DNA of 23,455 bases from a virus: IMG/VR virus record IMGVR_UViG_3300022591_000575, positions 1 through 23,455 of that record; one strand, written 5' to 3'. The stretch's first letter is position 1; each line of letters opens with the position of its first letter. Below, piece after piece: positions 11,702 through 18,959 of this stretch. The notes below the pieces were generated by a model. It ran no database searches and was not told the DNA's origin. It saw only the letters and a program-made list of their open reading frames with translations. The position numbers were made by a program, and so were the translations under genes.

Positions 11702-13974
11702 TGGTTGAACCAAGTGATAACCTACAAGCAGTGTTTGAAAGAGCAATTGAAACTGCTAAAAAACTACATCACGAATATCTGACCATAGAACATATTCTGT
11801 TGGCTATGTTAGCAGAAGATAGTTTTAGCGAGTGCATTAAAACTTTTGGAGCTAAACCGGATGAACTTAAAAAGAATCTTACCAGCTACCTAGCTAATAA
11901 TTGTGCTGAAATCGTAGTACCAGACGTAGTTGTTAAACCACGTAAAACTCAAAGTGTAGAGCGTGTACTTAATCGTGCATTCACACAAGTGTTGTTTAAT
12001 GGTCGTCAGCGTATTGAATCCACTGATGTATTCATTGCTATGATGGGTGAAAAACGTAGTTGGGCACAATTTTATATTCAGCAAGCCGGTATTGACCGTG
12101 ATAAATTTGCTGACTTTATTAATAATAGTGTAGAAGAAGTTACAGAAGAAGAAGCTCCTGAAAACAATACACTAACAAGAGCACTAGCGGCATTTACTAC
12201 TAACTTGAATGATCAAGTTACTAAGAACAAAATCGATCCAGTTATTGGTCGTATCGACGAACTAGAAAATATTAGCCTGGCATTAGGTCGTCGTAGTAAA
12301 AACAATGTAATCCTTGTTGGAGATCCTGGTGTGGGAAAGACGGCTATAGCCGAAGGTCTTGCCTACAACATAGTAAAGGGCGCAGTTCCAGATTTCCTCA
12401 AAGAGTACAAAGTTTATAGTTTAGATATTTCAGCTATGTTAGCTGGATCTAAATATCGTGGAGACTTTGAAGAACGTTTCAAACACGTTATTAAAGCTCT
12501 ACAAAAGAAAGGTAAGACTGTGCTGTTCATCGATGAGGCACATATGATCTCTGGCGCAGGATCTGCTGGTAACTCAGCTAACGATCTCGCTAACATGATG
12601 AAACCTGCTCTAAGCAAAGGCAACATTAAAGTTGTGGCATCAACTACCTGGGAAGAATATCGTAAGCACTTTGAAAAGGATCGTGCATTGATGCGCCGTT
12701 TCCAACGCATTACTGTTGACGAGCCTACGCAAGAAATGACTTATAGTATTTTGCAAGGCATTAAGAAGTACTACGAAACATTCCACAATGTTAAGATCCG
12801 TAATGATGCATTACAAGCGGCTATTAAATTGTCAGTCAAGTATCAAGCTGACAAAAAGTTACCAGATAAGGCTATTGACCTAATTGATGTAGCATGCAGT
12901 CGCTTTAATTTGAAAATTGCAGAAGATCGTGTAATCGGCGAACGTGAAGTGCAGTACGAACTTGCTAAGATGGTTGCTATGCCTGAAGAACAGATTATGG
13001 AATCAGAAAGTTCAAGTATTGCTAAACTACAAGATAACGTAAATGCAGATGTATTCGGACAAGATAACGCTATTGAAGAAATTGTAGACAAGATTATTGT
13101 TGCACAAGCTGGTCTAAAGCCAGAGAACAAGCCGATTGGTAGCTTTGTATTCATGGGCCCAACTGGTTGCGGTAAGACTGAGACAGCTAAGAGCCTTGCT
13201 AAACACTTGGGTACTAAGTTGCTACGCTTTGATATGAGTGAATATCAAGAGAAGCATAGTATCAGTAAGCTGATCGGTAGCCCTCCTGGTTATGTTGGCT
13301 TTGAAGAAAATGCAGGCTTATTGATTACACAAATTCAAGAGAATCCAAATGCTGTTCTATTGTTTGACGAAGTAGAAAAGTCACATCCAGATGTTAGCAC
13401 AGTATTGTTGCAAATGATGGATAACGGTTTTATTACTGGTTCAAACGGCAAACGAGCGGACTGTCGCAACATTGTATTGATCCTTACTACAAATGCAGGT
13501 GCGCAGGATTCAGAAAAGAATAACATTGGTTTTGGTTCGCAGGAAAAAGACTACAGCGATAAAGAACTTAAGAAATTCTTTACACCTGAATTCCGTAATC
13601 GCTTAGATGCTGTTATTACATTCAACAAGTTAAGCAAAGAAACTATTGTTAAAGTAGTTGAGAAGTTTATCGATGAAATGCGTGAGCAAGTTAAAGATAA
13701 AGGTATCCGTATCAAGATTGATAAGGAAGCTACTACATGGTTGATCGACAACGGCTTTGATAAGAAGATGGGTGCTCGTCCGTTGCAACGTGTTATTGAC
13801 AAGGAAATTAAACGTTCTTTGGCAAAAATGATGTTGTTCGGAGACCTAAAGAATGGCGGCTGGCTAACTATTACTGTTGAAAACAATAAGATTATGCTAG
13901 TTGCAAAACCTAAGTTACCTAAAACTCCATTGTTAATGGTAGATACCATAGAGCATGCAGTACAAGATAACTAG
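11701..13974 (+). CDS. clpA: ClpA-like AAA+ unfoldase
   Basis: A 757-aa two-ring Hsp100 protein, nearly the length of E. coli ClpA (758). The N-domain (about 1-145) has the ClpN double repeat (HHEYLTIEHILLAMLAE, then RIESTDVFIAMM). D1 has Walker A GDPGVGKT (207-214), Walker B VLFIDEAH (274-281) and pore loop KYRG (251-254). D2 has Walker A GPTGCGKT (486-493), Walker B VLLFDEVE (552-559), pore loop GYVG (530-533) and RNRLD (632-636). No ClpB-type middle coiled coil is present. The tripeptide I-G-F at 609-611 sits where ClpA carries its IGL ClpP-docking loop, so it may still feed host ClpP. It lies in an operon with the J-protein and deformylase. Possible roles are degrading host proteins or remodelling virion proteins. 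Confidence 0.93.
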   Translation: MVEPSDNLQAVFERAIETAKKLHHEYLTIEHILLAMLAEDSFSECIKTFGAKPDELKKNLTSYLANNCAEIVVPDVVVKPRKTQSVERVLNRAFTQVLFNGRQRIESTDVFIAMMGEKRSWAQFYIQQAGIDRDKFADFINNSVEEVTEEEAPENNTLTRALAAFTTNLNDQVTKNKIDPVIGRIDELENISLALGRRSKNNVILVGDPGVGKTAIAEGLAYNIVKGAVPDFLKEYKVYSLDISAMLAGSKYRGDFEERFKHVIKALQKKGKTVLFIDEAHMISGAGSAGNSANDLANMMKPALSKGNIKVVASTTWEEYRKHFEKDRALMRRFQRITVDEPTQEMTYSILQGIKKYYETFHNVKIRNDALQAAIKLSVKYQADKKLPDKAIDLIDVACSRFNLKIAEDRVIGEREVQYELAKMVAMPEEQIMESESSSIAKLQDNVNADVFGQDNAIEEIVDKIIVAQAGLKPENKPIGSFVFMGPTGCGKTETAKSLAKHLGTKLLRFDMSEYQEKHSISKLIGSPPGYVGFEENAGLLITQIQENPNAVLLFDEVEKSHPDVSTVLLQMMDNGFITGSNGKRADCRNIVLILTTNAGAQDSEKNNIGFGSQEKDYSDKELKKFFTPEFRNRLDAVITFNKLSKETIVKVVEKFIDEMREQVKDKGIRIKIDKEATTWLIDNGFDKKMGARPLQRVIDKEIKRSLAKMMLFGDLKNGGWLTITVENNKIMLVAKPKLPKTPLLMVDTIEHAVQDN

Positions 13975-14596
13975 AAAACTATTCGGGGGCATATATCAGT
14001 ACAAAATTGTACTGACATGTGCTGGCTCGAGCTTGTTTAGGCATGCTGACTTAGATAGTGTATATAAGAGTTTATCCGAAATTACACTATCTAATCAGCC
14101 TAGACAAAGTCAGTTTGGCACTTATCGAACCGCAGGCATTAGTACCCAAGATGAATTGACCTATGCCTTGCAGTTGCACAAGGCATTATCTAAAATGTCC
14201 GATATTGATATCAGAGTAGAAAGTCCTTGGTTAAGCATTTATAGTAATAAGCTGGCAGATATTAATGCTCTGGCTAAAATTGATAAGCACCAAGTAAAGT
14301 ATATTTCTAAACCTCCTGATAACACTACATTGGACGCAGGAACTGTTATTATGCCCAAGATGAACTACGATTTTCGTATCACATTAGGCAAAACTACACA
14401 GGAACACAGTGCATTTATCCAATGGGCTGAGGCTAATAAGAAACTTAAATTAACTAAAAGCTGTATCAAAGACTTGCTAAAGCCACGCAGTTGGGGCGGT
14501 ACACACTTCTATATCACAGGTGATAACAACTTGCTCATGGCTAAGATGCATCTTGGTGGTAGTATCAGCAAAGTTGAGCGCATAGTTAAAAACTAA
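13955..14596 (+). CDS. Unknown phage protein at the end of the proteostasis operon
   Basis: A 213-aa protein whose ATG at 13955 lies 20 bases inside the ClpA-like gene, in another frame. It has a beta-rich start (MQYKITRKLFGGIYQYKIVL), a helical middle (DELTYALQLHKALSKMSDID) and a C-terminal part (RITLGKTTQEHSAFIQWAEA, then DLLKPRSWGGTHFYITGDNN). There is no signal peptide, membrane helix or known catalytic motif. I recall comparable uncharacterised proteins in environmental T4-like phages. The long overlap suggests coupled expression with clpA, so an adaptor role for the unfoldase is possible, but nothing in the sequence proves it. A 20-base near-palindrome lies 41 bases into the gene. Confidence 0.6.
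   Translation: MQYKITRKLFGGIYQYKIVLTCAGSSLFRHADLDSVYKSLSEITLSNQPRQSQFGTYRTAGISTQDELTYALQLHKALSKMSDIDIRVESPWLSIYSNKLADINALAKIDKHQVKYISKPPDNTTLDAGTVIMPKMNYDFRITLGKTTQEHSAFIQWAEANKKLKLTKSCIKDLLKPRSWGGTHFYITGDNNLLMAKMHLGGSISKVERIVKN
13996..14015. other. Near-perfect palindrome (operator-like dyad)
   Basis: TCAGTACAA (13996-14004) and TTGTACTGA (14007-14015) are exact complements separated by two bases. The symmetry is of the type bound by dimeric repressors, but it lies inside a coding region with no nearby promoter recognised, so function is uncertain. Confidence 0.35.
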
Positions 14597-14610
14597 AGCC
14601 CTGCAAAAGC

Positions 14611-14618
14611 GATAAATA
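14611..14618 (+). promoter_or_regulatory. T4-late-like promoter core
   Basis: GATAAATA, with TAAATA at 14613-14618, lies in the 68-base gap before the gene at 14665. Two inverted repeats flank it: GCAGA (14627-14631) with TCTGC (14636-14640), and AAGCCC (14596-14601) with GGGCTT (14655-14660). The transcript leader would therefore be structured. No Shine-Dalgarno precedes the ATG at 14665. Confidence 0.4.
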
Positions 14619-14664
14619 CTCTAACCGCAGAGATTTCTGCTGATTTATAAATTTGGGCTTAAAA

Positions 14665-15030
14665 ATGCGTATAAATGAACTATTAGAGGGCAAATACTTC
14701 GATGATATGAAGTTTATCAAACCTGTAGAAGGTGGTGGTAGAGAATTAAACTTCGATCTAGCAGAAGACTTAATACACTTCATGCACAACGATGATGATG
14801 TATATCGCCGCCATGTATTTCCTAGTTTAACTAAATGTCTTGATAAAAAAGGCGAAATAAGCAGTAAAGTATTTCAACCAGCTGTAGAAAGCAGTTATCA
14901 AATTTACGTTAAAAAATTCCCTATTCGTGAATTGCCAGATCATTTAGACGAAAAACTTTGCAATGATATTTGCAAAAAGATGTTAGAAGATACCAAAGAG
15001 CATATTTCTAACGGCAAGTACAAGGACTAA
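14665..15030 (+). CDS. Unknown phage protein with N-terminal LLE tag
   Basis: A 121-aa protein. I chose the ATG at 14665 over an in-frame TTG at 14653 because the resulting N-terminus, MRINELLEGKYFDD, matches the tag of other nearby proteins (M-x-I/L/M-x-E/Q/D-L-L/F-E-G/A). LLE followed by G at residues 6-9 fits the cleavage consensus of T4-type prohead protease gp21. The rest is an acidic, helical protein (FDLAEDLIHFMHNDDDVYRR, then LCNDICKKMLEDTKEHI). No domain is recognised. It is first in a group with the ligase-like and nucleotidylyltransferase genes, and 2 bases separate it from the next start. If the tag is real, it would be an internal head protein. Confidence 0.65.
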   Translation: MRINELLEGKYFDDMKFIKPVEGGGRELNFDLAEDLIHFMHNDDDVYRRHVFPSLTKCLDKKGEISSKVFQPAVESSYQIYVKKFPIRELPDHLDEKLCNDICKKMLEDTKEHISNGKYKD

Positions 15031-15032
15031 TC

Positions 15033-16277
15033 GTGCTGTTAAGAGAAATGTTCTATTATGAAGGTAAAGCTATTGCTGTTAATGATGACAGTATGGAAAA
15101 GTACGGCAGGCCTTTTAATCATCCGGAACATTTAGTTTTCTTTAAAGGTGTAAATGGTACTTTAGAAGCACTTAATCACTTTAAAGAAATTACTGACGAA
15201 AAAGCAGGACAAACTACAGTTCGACGCAAGTGGGATGGCAATCCTCAAGTATACTGGGGACGTGAAAAGAAAGGCGGGCCGTTAATACTTGCAGGTCACA
15301 ACCAATGGGGTCGAGGTGTTAAGAGCGATAGTCCAGAAGGTGTATACGACTTTATTGCAAATCAAAGTGGTAATCCAAAATCTCCCGAAGATCAACAAAA
15401 GCGTCAGCAGTTTGCTACTAACTTTAGCAATTTGTATCCATTGTTTGATGCCGCTACACCTAAAAACTTTGTTGGCTTTGTATATGCAGATGCATTGTTT
15501 GGAGTTGATCCTAGTTTAAATAAACGACTTACTCCACCTACTAAAGAATATCCAAAAGGTGTATGGGAGTTTAGTCCTAACCCGTTAAGCGACACAACAT
15601 ATCACGTGGATGCCGGTAGTGCATTAGGTCAGCGCATTAGCCAAACACAAGTAATGGTAGTAGGACATGCAACATTTCCATCGTTCGGTGCAGATGACCG
15701 TTCGCAAGTACCTAAAGATAATTTTGAAGAGTTTAATAAAACTCCCGGCCTTATTGTACAAGGTCCAATCTATACAGATGCGGCGCCTCAAGTGGATGTT
15801 AGTGCAGTAGACGAAATGATTGAATATGCACAAACACATGCCGGAGTAATAGATGGTTTCTTGAACAGTTTGCCTGATGCAGATAAGAATGGAATCTTTT
15901 ATCCTTTCTTTAATGACATGAGTAACAAACATGCAAATGCTCAACAAGACTTTAGTAGCATTACAGGCAGTACATTTGTATCTTGGATGCAGGCAAAGGG
16001 CAAGAGTCCTAAGAAAATACAACATATCATTGATATGACACAAGCACATCCTGGCGGATTAGATGCTATATTGTTTTTAATCAAAGGTATACGCAACATG
16101 AAAGATACTGTGGATGCCGCAATTAAACAGCAACCACGAAAAGAAATTTGGGATACGCACGGCGAAGGCCATGTACGTTATGCGCAAAAAGGTCATAAGT
16201 ATGGCAACATTAAAATTGTTCCTACAACATGGGCTCCTGGTAAAAAGCCAGTTACTCAACCGGAGGCACCGCAGTGA
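15033..16277 (+). CDS. KxDG nucleotidyltransferase (ATP-dependent ligase-like, DUF6267-type)
   Basis: A 414-aa protein with a GTG start at 15033 (AAGGA at 15022-15026). It begins MLLREMFYYEGKA, a variant of the shared N-terminal tag. RRKWDGNPQVYWGRE (64-78) carries the K-x-D-G motif I of the covalent nucleotidyltransferase superfamily (DNA/RNA ligases and capping enzymes), where Lys66 would take AMP. NQWGRGVKS (90-98) resembles motif Ia, and KNFVGFVYADALFG may correspond to motif III. I recall this type as DUF6267 in environmental T4-like phages, sometimes called RNA ligase. Motifs IV and V I cannot place confidently. Role in repair or modification of RNA or DNA is inferred. It overlaps the next gene (GTGA), linking it to another nucleotidyl-transfer enzyme. 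Confidence 0.7.
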   Translation: MLLREMFYYEGKAIAVNDDSMEKYGRPFNHPEHLVFFKGVNGTLEALNHFKEITDEKAGQTTVRRKWDGNPQVYWGREKKGGPLILAGHNQWGRGVKSDSPEGVYDFIANQSGNPKSPEDQQKRQQFATNFSNLYPLFDAATPKNFVGFVYADALFGVDPSLNKRLTPPTKEYPKGVWEFSPNPLSDTTYHVDAGSALGQRISQTQVMVVGHATFPSFGADDRSQVPKDNFEEFNKTPGLIVQGPIYTDAAPQVDVSAVDEMIEYAQTHAGVIDGFLNSLPDADKNGIFYPFFNDMSNKHANAQQDFSSITGSTFVSWMQAKGKSPKKIQHIIDMTQAHPGGLDAILFLIKGIRNMKDTVDAAIKQQPRKEIWDTHGEGHVRYAQKGHKYGNIKIVPTTWAPGKKPVTQPEAPQ

Positions 16278-17479
16278 AATTAAGACAGTTATTTGAGGCA
16301 CATCATAAAGCAGATGCGGCATTTTGTTTTGGAAGATTCAATCCTCCACATCAAGGTCACATGGAAGTGTGGAACGCTGTTAAACATGCAGGACGCCATT
16401 GGTTCATCGGAACTAATCCTGGTACTATTGGGCCTAATGATCCATTGCCATATGAGTTAAAAACCGCTTGGATGACTGCAATTGATCCTCAAATTAAAGG
16501 ACATATCTTAGGCGAACAAAGTGTTGTTACCTTAGCCGCTAAGATTTATCAACAAGTAGGTGATGGTGCAACTATTGCTTATGTAACAGATAGCCAAGAC
16601 TGGGCTTGGGCTGGAAAACTATTACATCAGTATAACGGCAAAGAAAGCAATCATGGTTATTTTAATTTTGCCAAGATTATTCACGTAGAAAGCCCCCGTG
16701 TAAGTAGTGCTACTGCTCTACGCACAGCCGCTCGTGCTGGTGATATGAATGCGTTTTATCAAGCCGCAGGTACCGATCCTAACTTAGTAGTAAATGGTAA
16801 ACACTACTACGATACAGTTGTTGATGCTGTAGGACAACATCCTGAAAAAGTTAAGAAAGTTAAGAAAGAAAAACCTGTAGCAGAACCATTAGCACAAGAA
16901 AGTTTAATGGGCTTTATGGCTAAGCCGACTAAAAAGAAAGTATCGGCCAGTACAGAAGAAATGCGAAAGTATTTTGAAAAAGAAAAATCTAAAGAACCTG
17001 ATAAAATGGAGCGCGGAGAAGGCAATAAAAAAGTTAAACAAGTATATACTAAGGCTGATGAGAATTCGATTAAATATGCTAATAAGGTATTAAGAGAAAT
17101 GCGAGCAAGAGATTTTGTACAAGAAGGTAAAATTACTAAACGTCATCCGCACCATGATGCCGCAAGCCAAGGTGTGAGTCGTAGCCGAGATATTGGAGGA
17201 TACGACCGTATCTATCATATGAATCGTTTAATGATGGCTATGGCCATGGCGGATGGTAAGGATACTAAAGCGGTAGACAGCCCGCAAGAAACATGGTCTG
17301 AAAAATTTAATACTCATCATCCTTATACGCAACAAGAAGACAACATGATTAGGGCCGCTTTCAATACTGTTCCCACTGATGGAAATCATATTAGTAAGTT
17401 TGGAAAAAGTGTCGAGCCCAACGATACACACAAAGTAAGTGCTGTTGCAAAATCTAAAAGAAACAAATACGGAATTTAA
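16274..17479 (+). CDS. HxGH nucleotidylyltransferase (NMNAT/cytidylyltransferase-like) with C-terminal phage module
   Basis: A 401-aa protein starting at GTG 16274 (GGAGG at 16262-16266). The N-terminus MKLRQLFEAHHKAD carries the shared tag, with LFE followed by A at 6-9. Residues 14-185 are a HUP-type nucleotidylyltransferase: FCFGRFNPPHQGHMEVW (17-33) with the HxGH ATP site, AYVTDSQDWAW (102-112), and VSSATALR (143-150), the ISSTxxR-type phosphate-binding motif. It would transfer NMP from an NTP to a phosphorylated substrate such as NMN; the substrate is uncertain. A Lys-rich linker (190-260) leads to DIGGYDRIYHMNRLMMAMAM...NTHHPYTQQEDNMI (306-359), a C-terminal module I recall on unrelated proteins of marine phages. 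LAQESLMGFM at 206-215 lies in the linker. Confidence 0.8.
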   Translation: MKLRQLFEAHHKADAAFCFGRFNPPHQGHMEVWNAVKHAGRHWFIGTNPGTIGPNDPLPYELKTAWMTAIDPQIKGHILGEQSVVTLAAKIYQQVGDGATIAYVTDSQDWAWAGKLLHQYNGKESNHGYFNFAKIIHVESPRVSSATALRTAARAGDMNAFYQAAGTDPNLVVNGKHYYDTVVDAVGQHPEKVKKVKKEKPVAEPLAQESLMGFMAKPTKKKVSASTEEMRKYFEKEKSKEPDKMERGEGNKKVKQVYTKADENSIKYANKVLREMRARDFVQEGKITKRHPHHDAASQGVSRSRDIGGYDRIYHMNRLMMAMAMADGKDTKAVDSPQETWSEKFNTHHPYTQQEDNMIRAAFNTVPTDGNHISKFGKSVEPNDTHKVSAVAKSKRNKYGI

Positions 17480-17480
17480 T

Positions 17481-17918
17481 ATGGACGAAAAATATCATCT
17501 AGCACTTAAAACAGCATTTGCTAGTGAATACGCCTTTGCATTAAAGGCACAGAACTTTCACTGGAATGTAGAAGGACCTCTGTTTCCTCAACTACACGCA
17601 TTGTTCGATACTATCTATACAGAAGTATATGGCAGTATCGACACGTTTGCTGAACAACTTCGTGCATTACAAATATATACTCCAGCAAGTCTAGTTAAAT
17701 TTAGTATGTTATCTAAAGTAGAAGATGAAAATAGTGTACCAGACTTTCACGGTATGTTAAGCGAGTTGTTAGAAGACAGCGAGCGTATGGCTAACATATT
17801 CCGTATTACATTTACTATGGCAGAACAAGCTGGCGATCATGGACTAAGTAACTTTTTAGCAGATCGCCAAGATGCTCATAAGAAACATAGCTGGATGCTA
17901 AGATCAAGTTTAAAATGA
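17481..17918 (+). CDS. dps: Dps/ferritin-like DNA-protection protein
   Basis: A 145-aa four-helix protein. I start at ATG 17481 (MDEKYHLAL), just after the upstream stop, rather than a longer in-frame extension to 17439 that would overlap the previous gene. NFHWNVEGPLFPQLHALFDT (25-44) is the Dps signature. The ferroxidase residues keep the exact spacing of E. coli Dps (His51, His63, Asp67, Asp78, Glu82): here His27, His39, Asp43, Asp54 and Glu58. A mini-ferritin would oxidise and store iron and remove peroxide. It lacks the Lys-rich N-terminal tail that lets E. coli Dps bind DNA. It lies between the nucleotidylyltransferase and a small unknown gene, sharing ATGA with the latter. Phage Dps is uncommon but reported. 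Confidence 0.88.
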   Translation: MDEKYHLALKTAFASEYAFALKAQNFHWNVEGPLFPQLHALFDTIYTEVYGSIDTFAEQLRALQIYTPASLVKFSMLSKVEDENSVPDFHGMLSELLEDSERMANIFRITFTMAEQAGDHGLSNFLADRQDAHKKHSWMLRSSLK

Positions 17919-18175
17919 AACAATATAAGATCACTACACAAGATATAAATCCATCTTCAGACGAAGATTGTTATCTTGCGCCAGATGATCCTATACACCA
18001 GTTAAAAGCAGTTAGTATGATGGGCGGATTAGGCAGTGCAGAAGCCCTGGCTAACTATAACAATTTACAACTGCCACAAATACAAGGCAGCGACAAAGGT
18101 CGTATCGCCAGAGAACAAAATATCAAACCAGGAACCGATGCTTGGTTTAAACATTGGTTTGGGAGAACCGTATGA
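17915..18175 (+). CDS. Small conserved phage protein, unknown function
   Basis: An 86-aa protein beginning at the ATG of an ATGA overlap with dps and ending in another ATGA overlap with the next gene, so the three are translationally linked. It reads MKQYKITTQDINPSSDEDCY, LAPDDPIHQLKAVSMMGGLG, then GSDKGRIAREQNIKPGTDAW and FKHWFGRTV. The DDPIHQLK and IKPGTDAWFKHWFG parts look familiar from environmental T4-like phages but have no assigned function. There is no tag of the M-x-L-x-E-L-L-E type, no signal peptide and no catalytic motif. It could be a small virion or regulatory protein. Confidence 0.6.
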   Translation: MKQYKITTQDINPSSDEDCYLAPDDPIHQLKAVSMMGGLGSAEALANYNNLQLPQIQGSDKGRIAREQNIKPGTDAWFKHWFGRTV

Positions 18176-18933
18176 AAATGCAAGATTTATTAGAAGGTAT
18201 CGACTATACTCAGCCCGGTCCTATAACTAAAGATTCAGCTGGACAAAAATTAGAATATGGTATTCCTGTAAATGCCAAGGGTGATTTTATTCCTCCTAAT
18301 CAAAATTTACCGGATGACGAATATATGCAACAGTTAAATGCATATAAAACATGGAAGGCAGACTATTTAAGACGCTGGCCTAATGCTACACAGCAACCAG
18401 ATGGATCAATGCAAGGTATAAAGCCCGGACTAGCGGCTCCTAAGTTCCAAGAAGGTTACAACGACTATCATAATAATCGTACAGGATTTAGTCGTCACCG
18501 TAGAGAAGAAGATGAAGCTAACCTAATGTACATCTATGATGACGGTGCCGGGAGACTCAAACAACGTATGGTTTCAAACCATGAAGAGCATTCAGCACAC
18601 CAGCAAGGCTTTAGACAAACTCCTGAAGCCGCACTTAAAGTACACAATATTATTCGTAGCAAATTTGATCCTAAGAAATTCGTACAAAATCAAGGCGGAA
18701 AGTGGGTTGTAGTACACCCATATGGGCAGAAAGATGTGTCAGAATCATCTTCAGTAGGCAGTACAAGCGCAGGAAATATAGCTAGTGTAGAAGGCGGAGC
18801 TGCCGCATATAGCAAAGGGCCTGTAAAAAGCGTGAATGCATTGGATCAAGATGAAGTTAGTTTGTTCGGCGGGCCGATGGAAGACATTAAAACTAAGCCA
18901 AGTAAGAAAGTAGCTATCATCAAAAGACGCTAA
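18172..18933 (+). CDS. Unknown phage protein with N-terminal LLE tag
   Basis: A 253-aa protein. An ATG at 18154 is in frame, but I choose ATG 18172: it makes a 4-base ATGA overlap, has GGGAGA at 18161-18166 as ribosome binding site, and gives MKMQDLLEGIDYTQ, with LLE followed by G at 6-9 exactly as in the gene at 14665. The body is polar: PPNQNLPDDEYMQQLNAYKT, then EEDEANLMYIYDDGAGRLKQ, then a region (AALKVHNIIRSKFDPKKFVQ) before KWVVVHPYGQKDV. The tail is Ser/Gly-rich and ends KKVAIIKRR. No known domain. If the tag is a prohead-targeting signal, this would be a packaged protein. The stop overlaps the TAAATA element before the next gene. Confidence 0.65.
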   Translation: MKMQDLLEGIDYTQPGPITKDSAGQKLEYGIPVNAKGDFIPPNQNLPDDEYMQQLNAYKTWKADYLRRWPNATQQPDGSMQGIKPGLAAPKFQEGYNDYHNNRTGFSRHRREEDEANLMYIYDDGAGRLKQRMVSNHEEHSAHQQGFRQTPEAALKVHNIIRSKFDPKKFVQNQGGKWVVVHPYGQKDVSESSSVGSTSAGNIASVEGGAAAYSKGPVKSVNALDQDEVSLFGGPMEDIKTKPSKKVAIIKRR

Positions 18934-18936
18934 ATA
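18929..18936 (+). promoter_or_regulatory. T4-late-like promoter core
   Basis: GCTAAATA, with TAAATA at 18931-18936, overlaps the stop codon of the previous gene and lies 23 bases before ATG 18960. The next gene has ACGGAG (18947-18952) as ribosome binding site. It is the fourth such element in the window and is identical in its eight bases to the one at 6728. Confidence 0.4.
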
Positions 18937-18959
18937 TATAAAGATAACGGAGTATACTC

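Noticed and set aside
15624-16049. Minus-strand ORF of 141 codons inside the ligase-like gene
   Set aside because: Cys/His/Tyr-rich translation typical of antisense noise, and it is fully covered by a gene with a clear motif on the + strand.
16889-16918. Possible clamp-binding peptide QESLMGFM in the nucleotidylyltransferase linker
   Set aside because: It fits the loose QxxLxxF pattern, but such short motifs are frequent by chance and the phage clamp is not in the window.
17439-17480. N-terminal extension of the Dps gene
   Set aside because: It would overlap the preceding gene by 41 bases and add MLLQNLKETNTEFN, not found in Dps; ATG 17481 follows directly after the upstream stop.
18154-18171. 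Upstream ATG for the gene at 18172
   Set aside because: It adds MVWENR before a well-supported tag; ATG 18172 has a ribosome binding site and an ATGA overlap.
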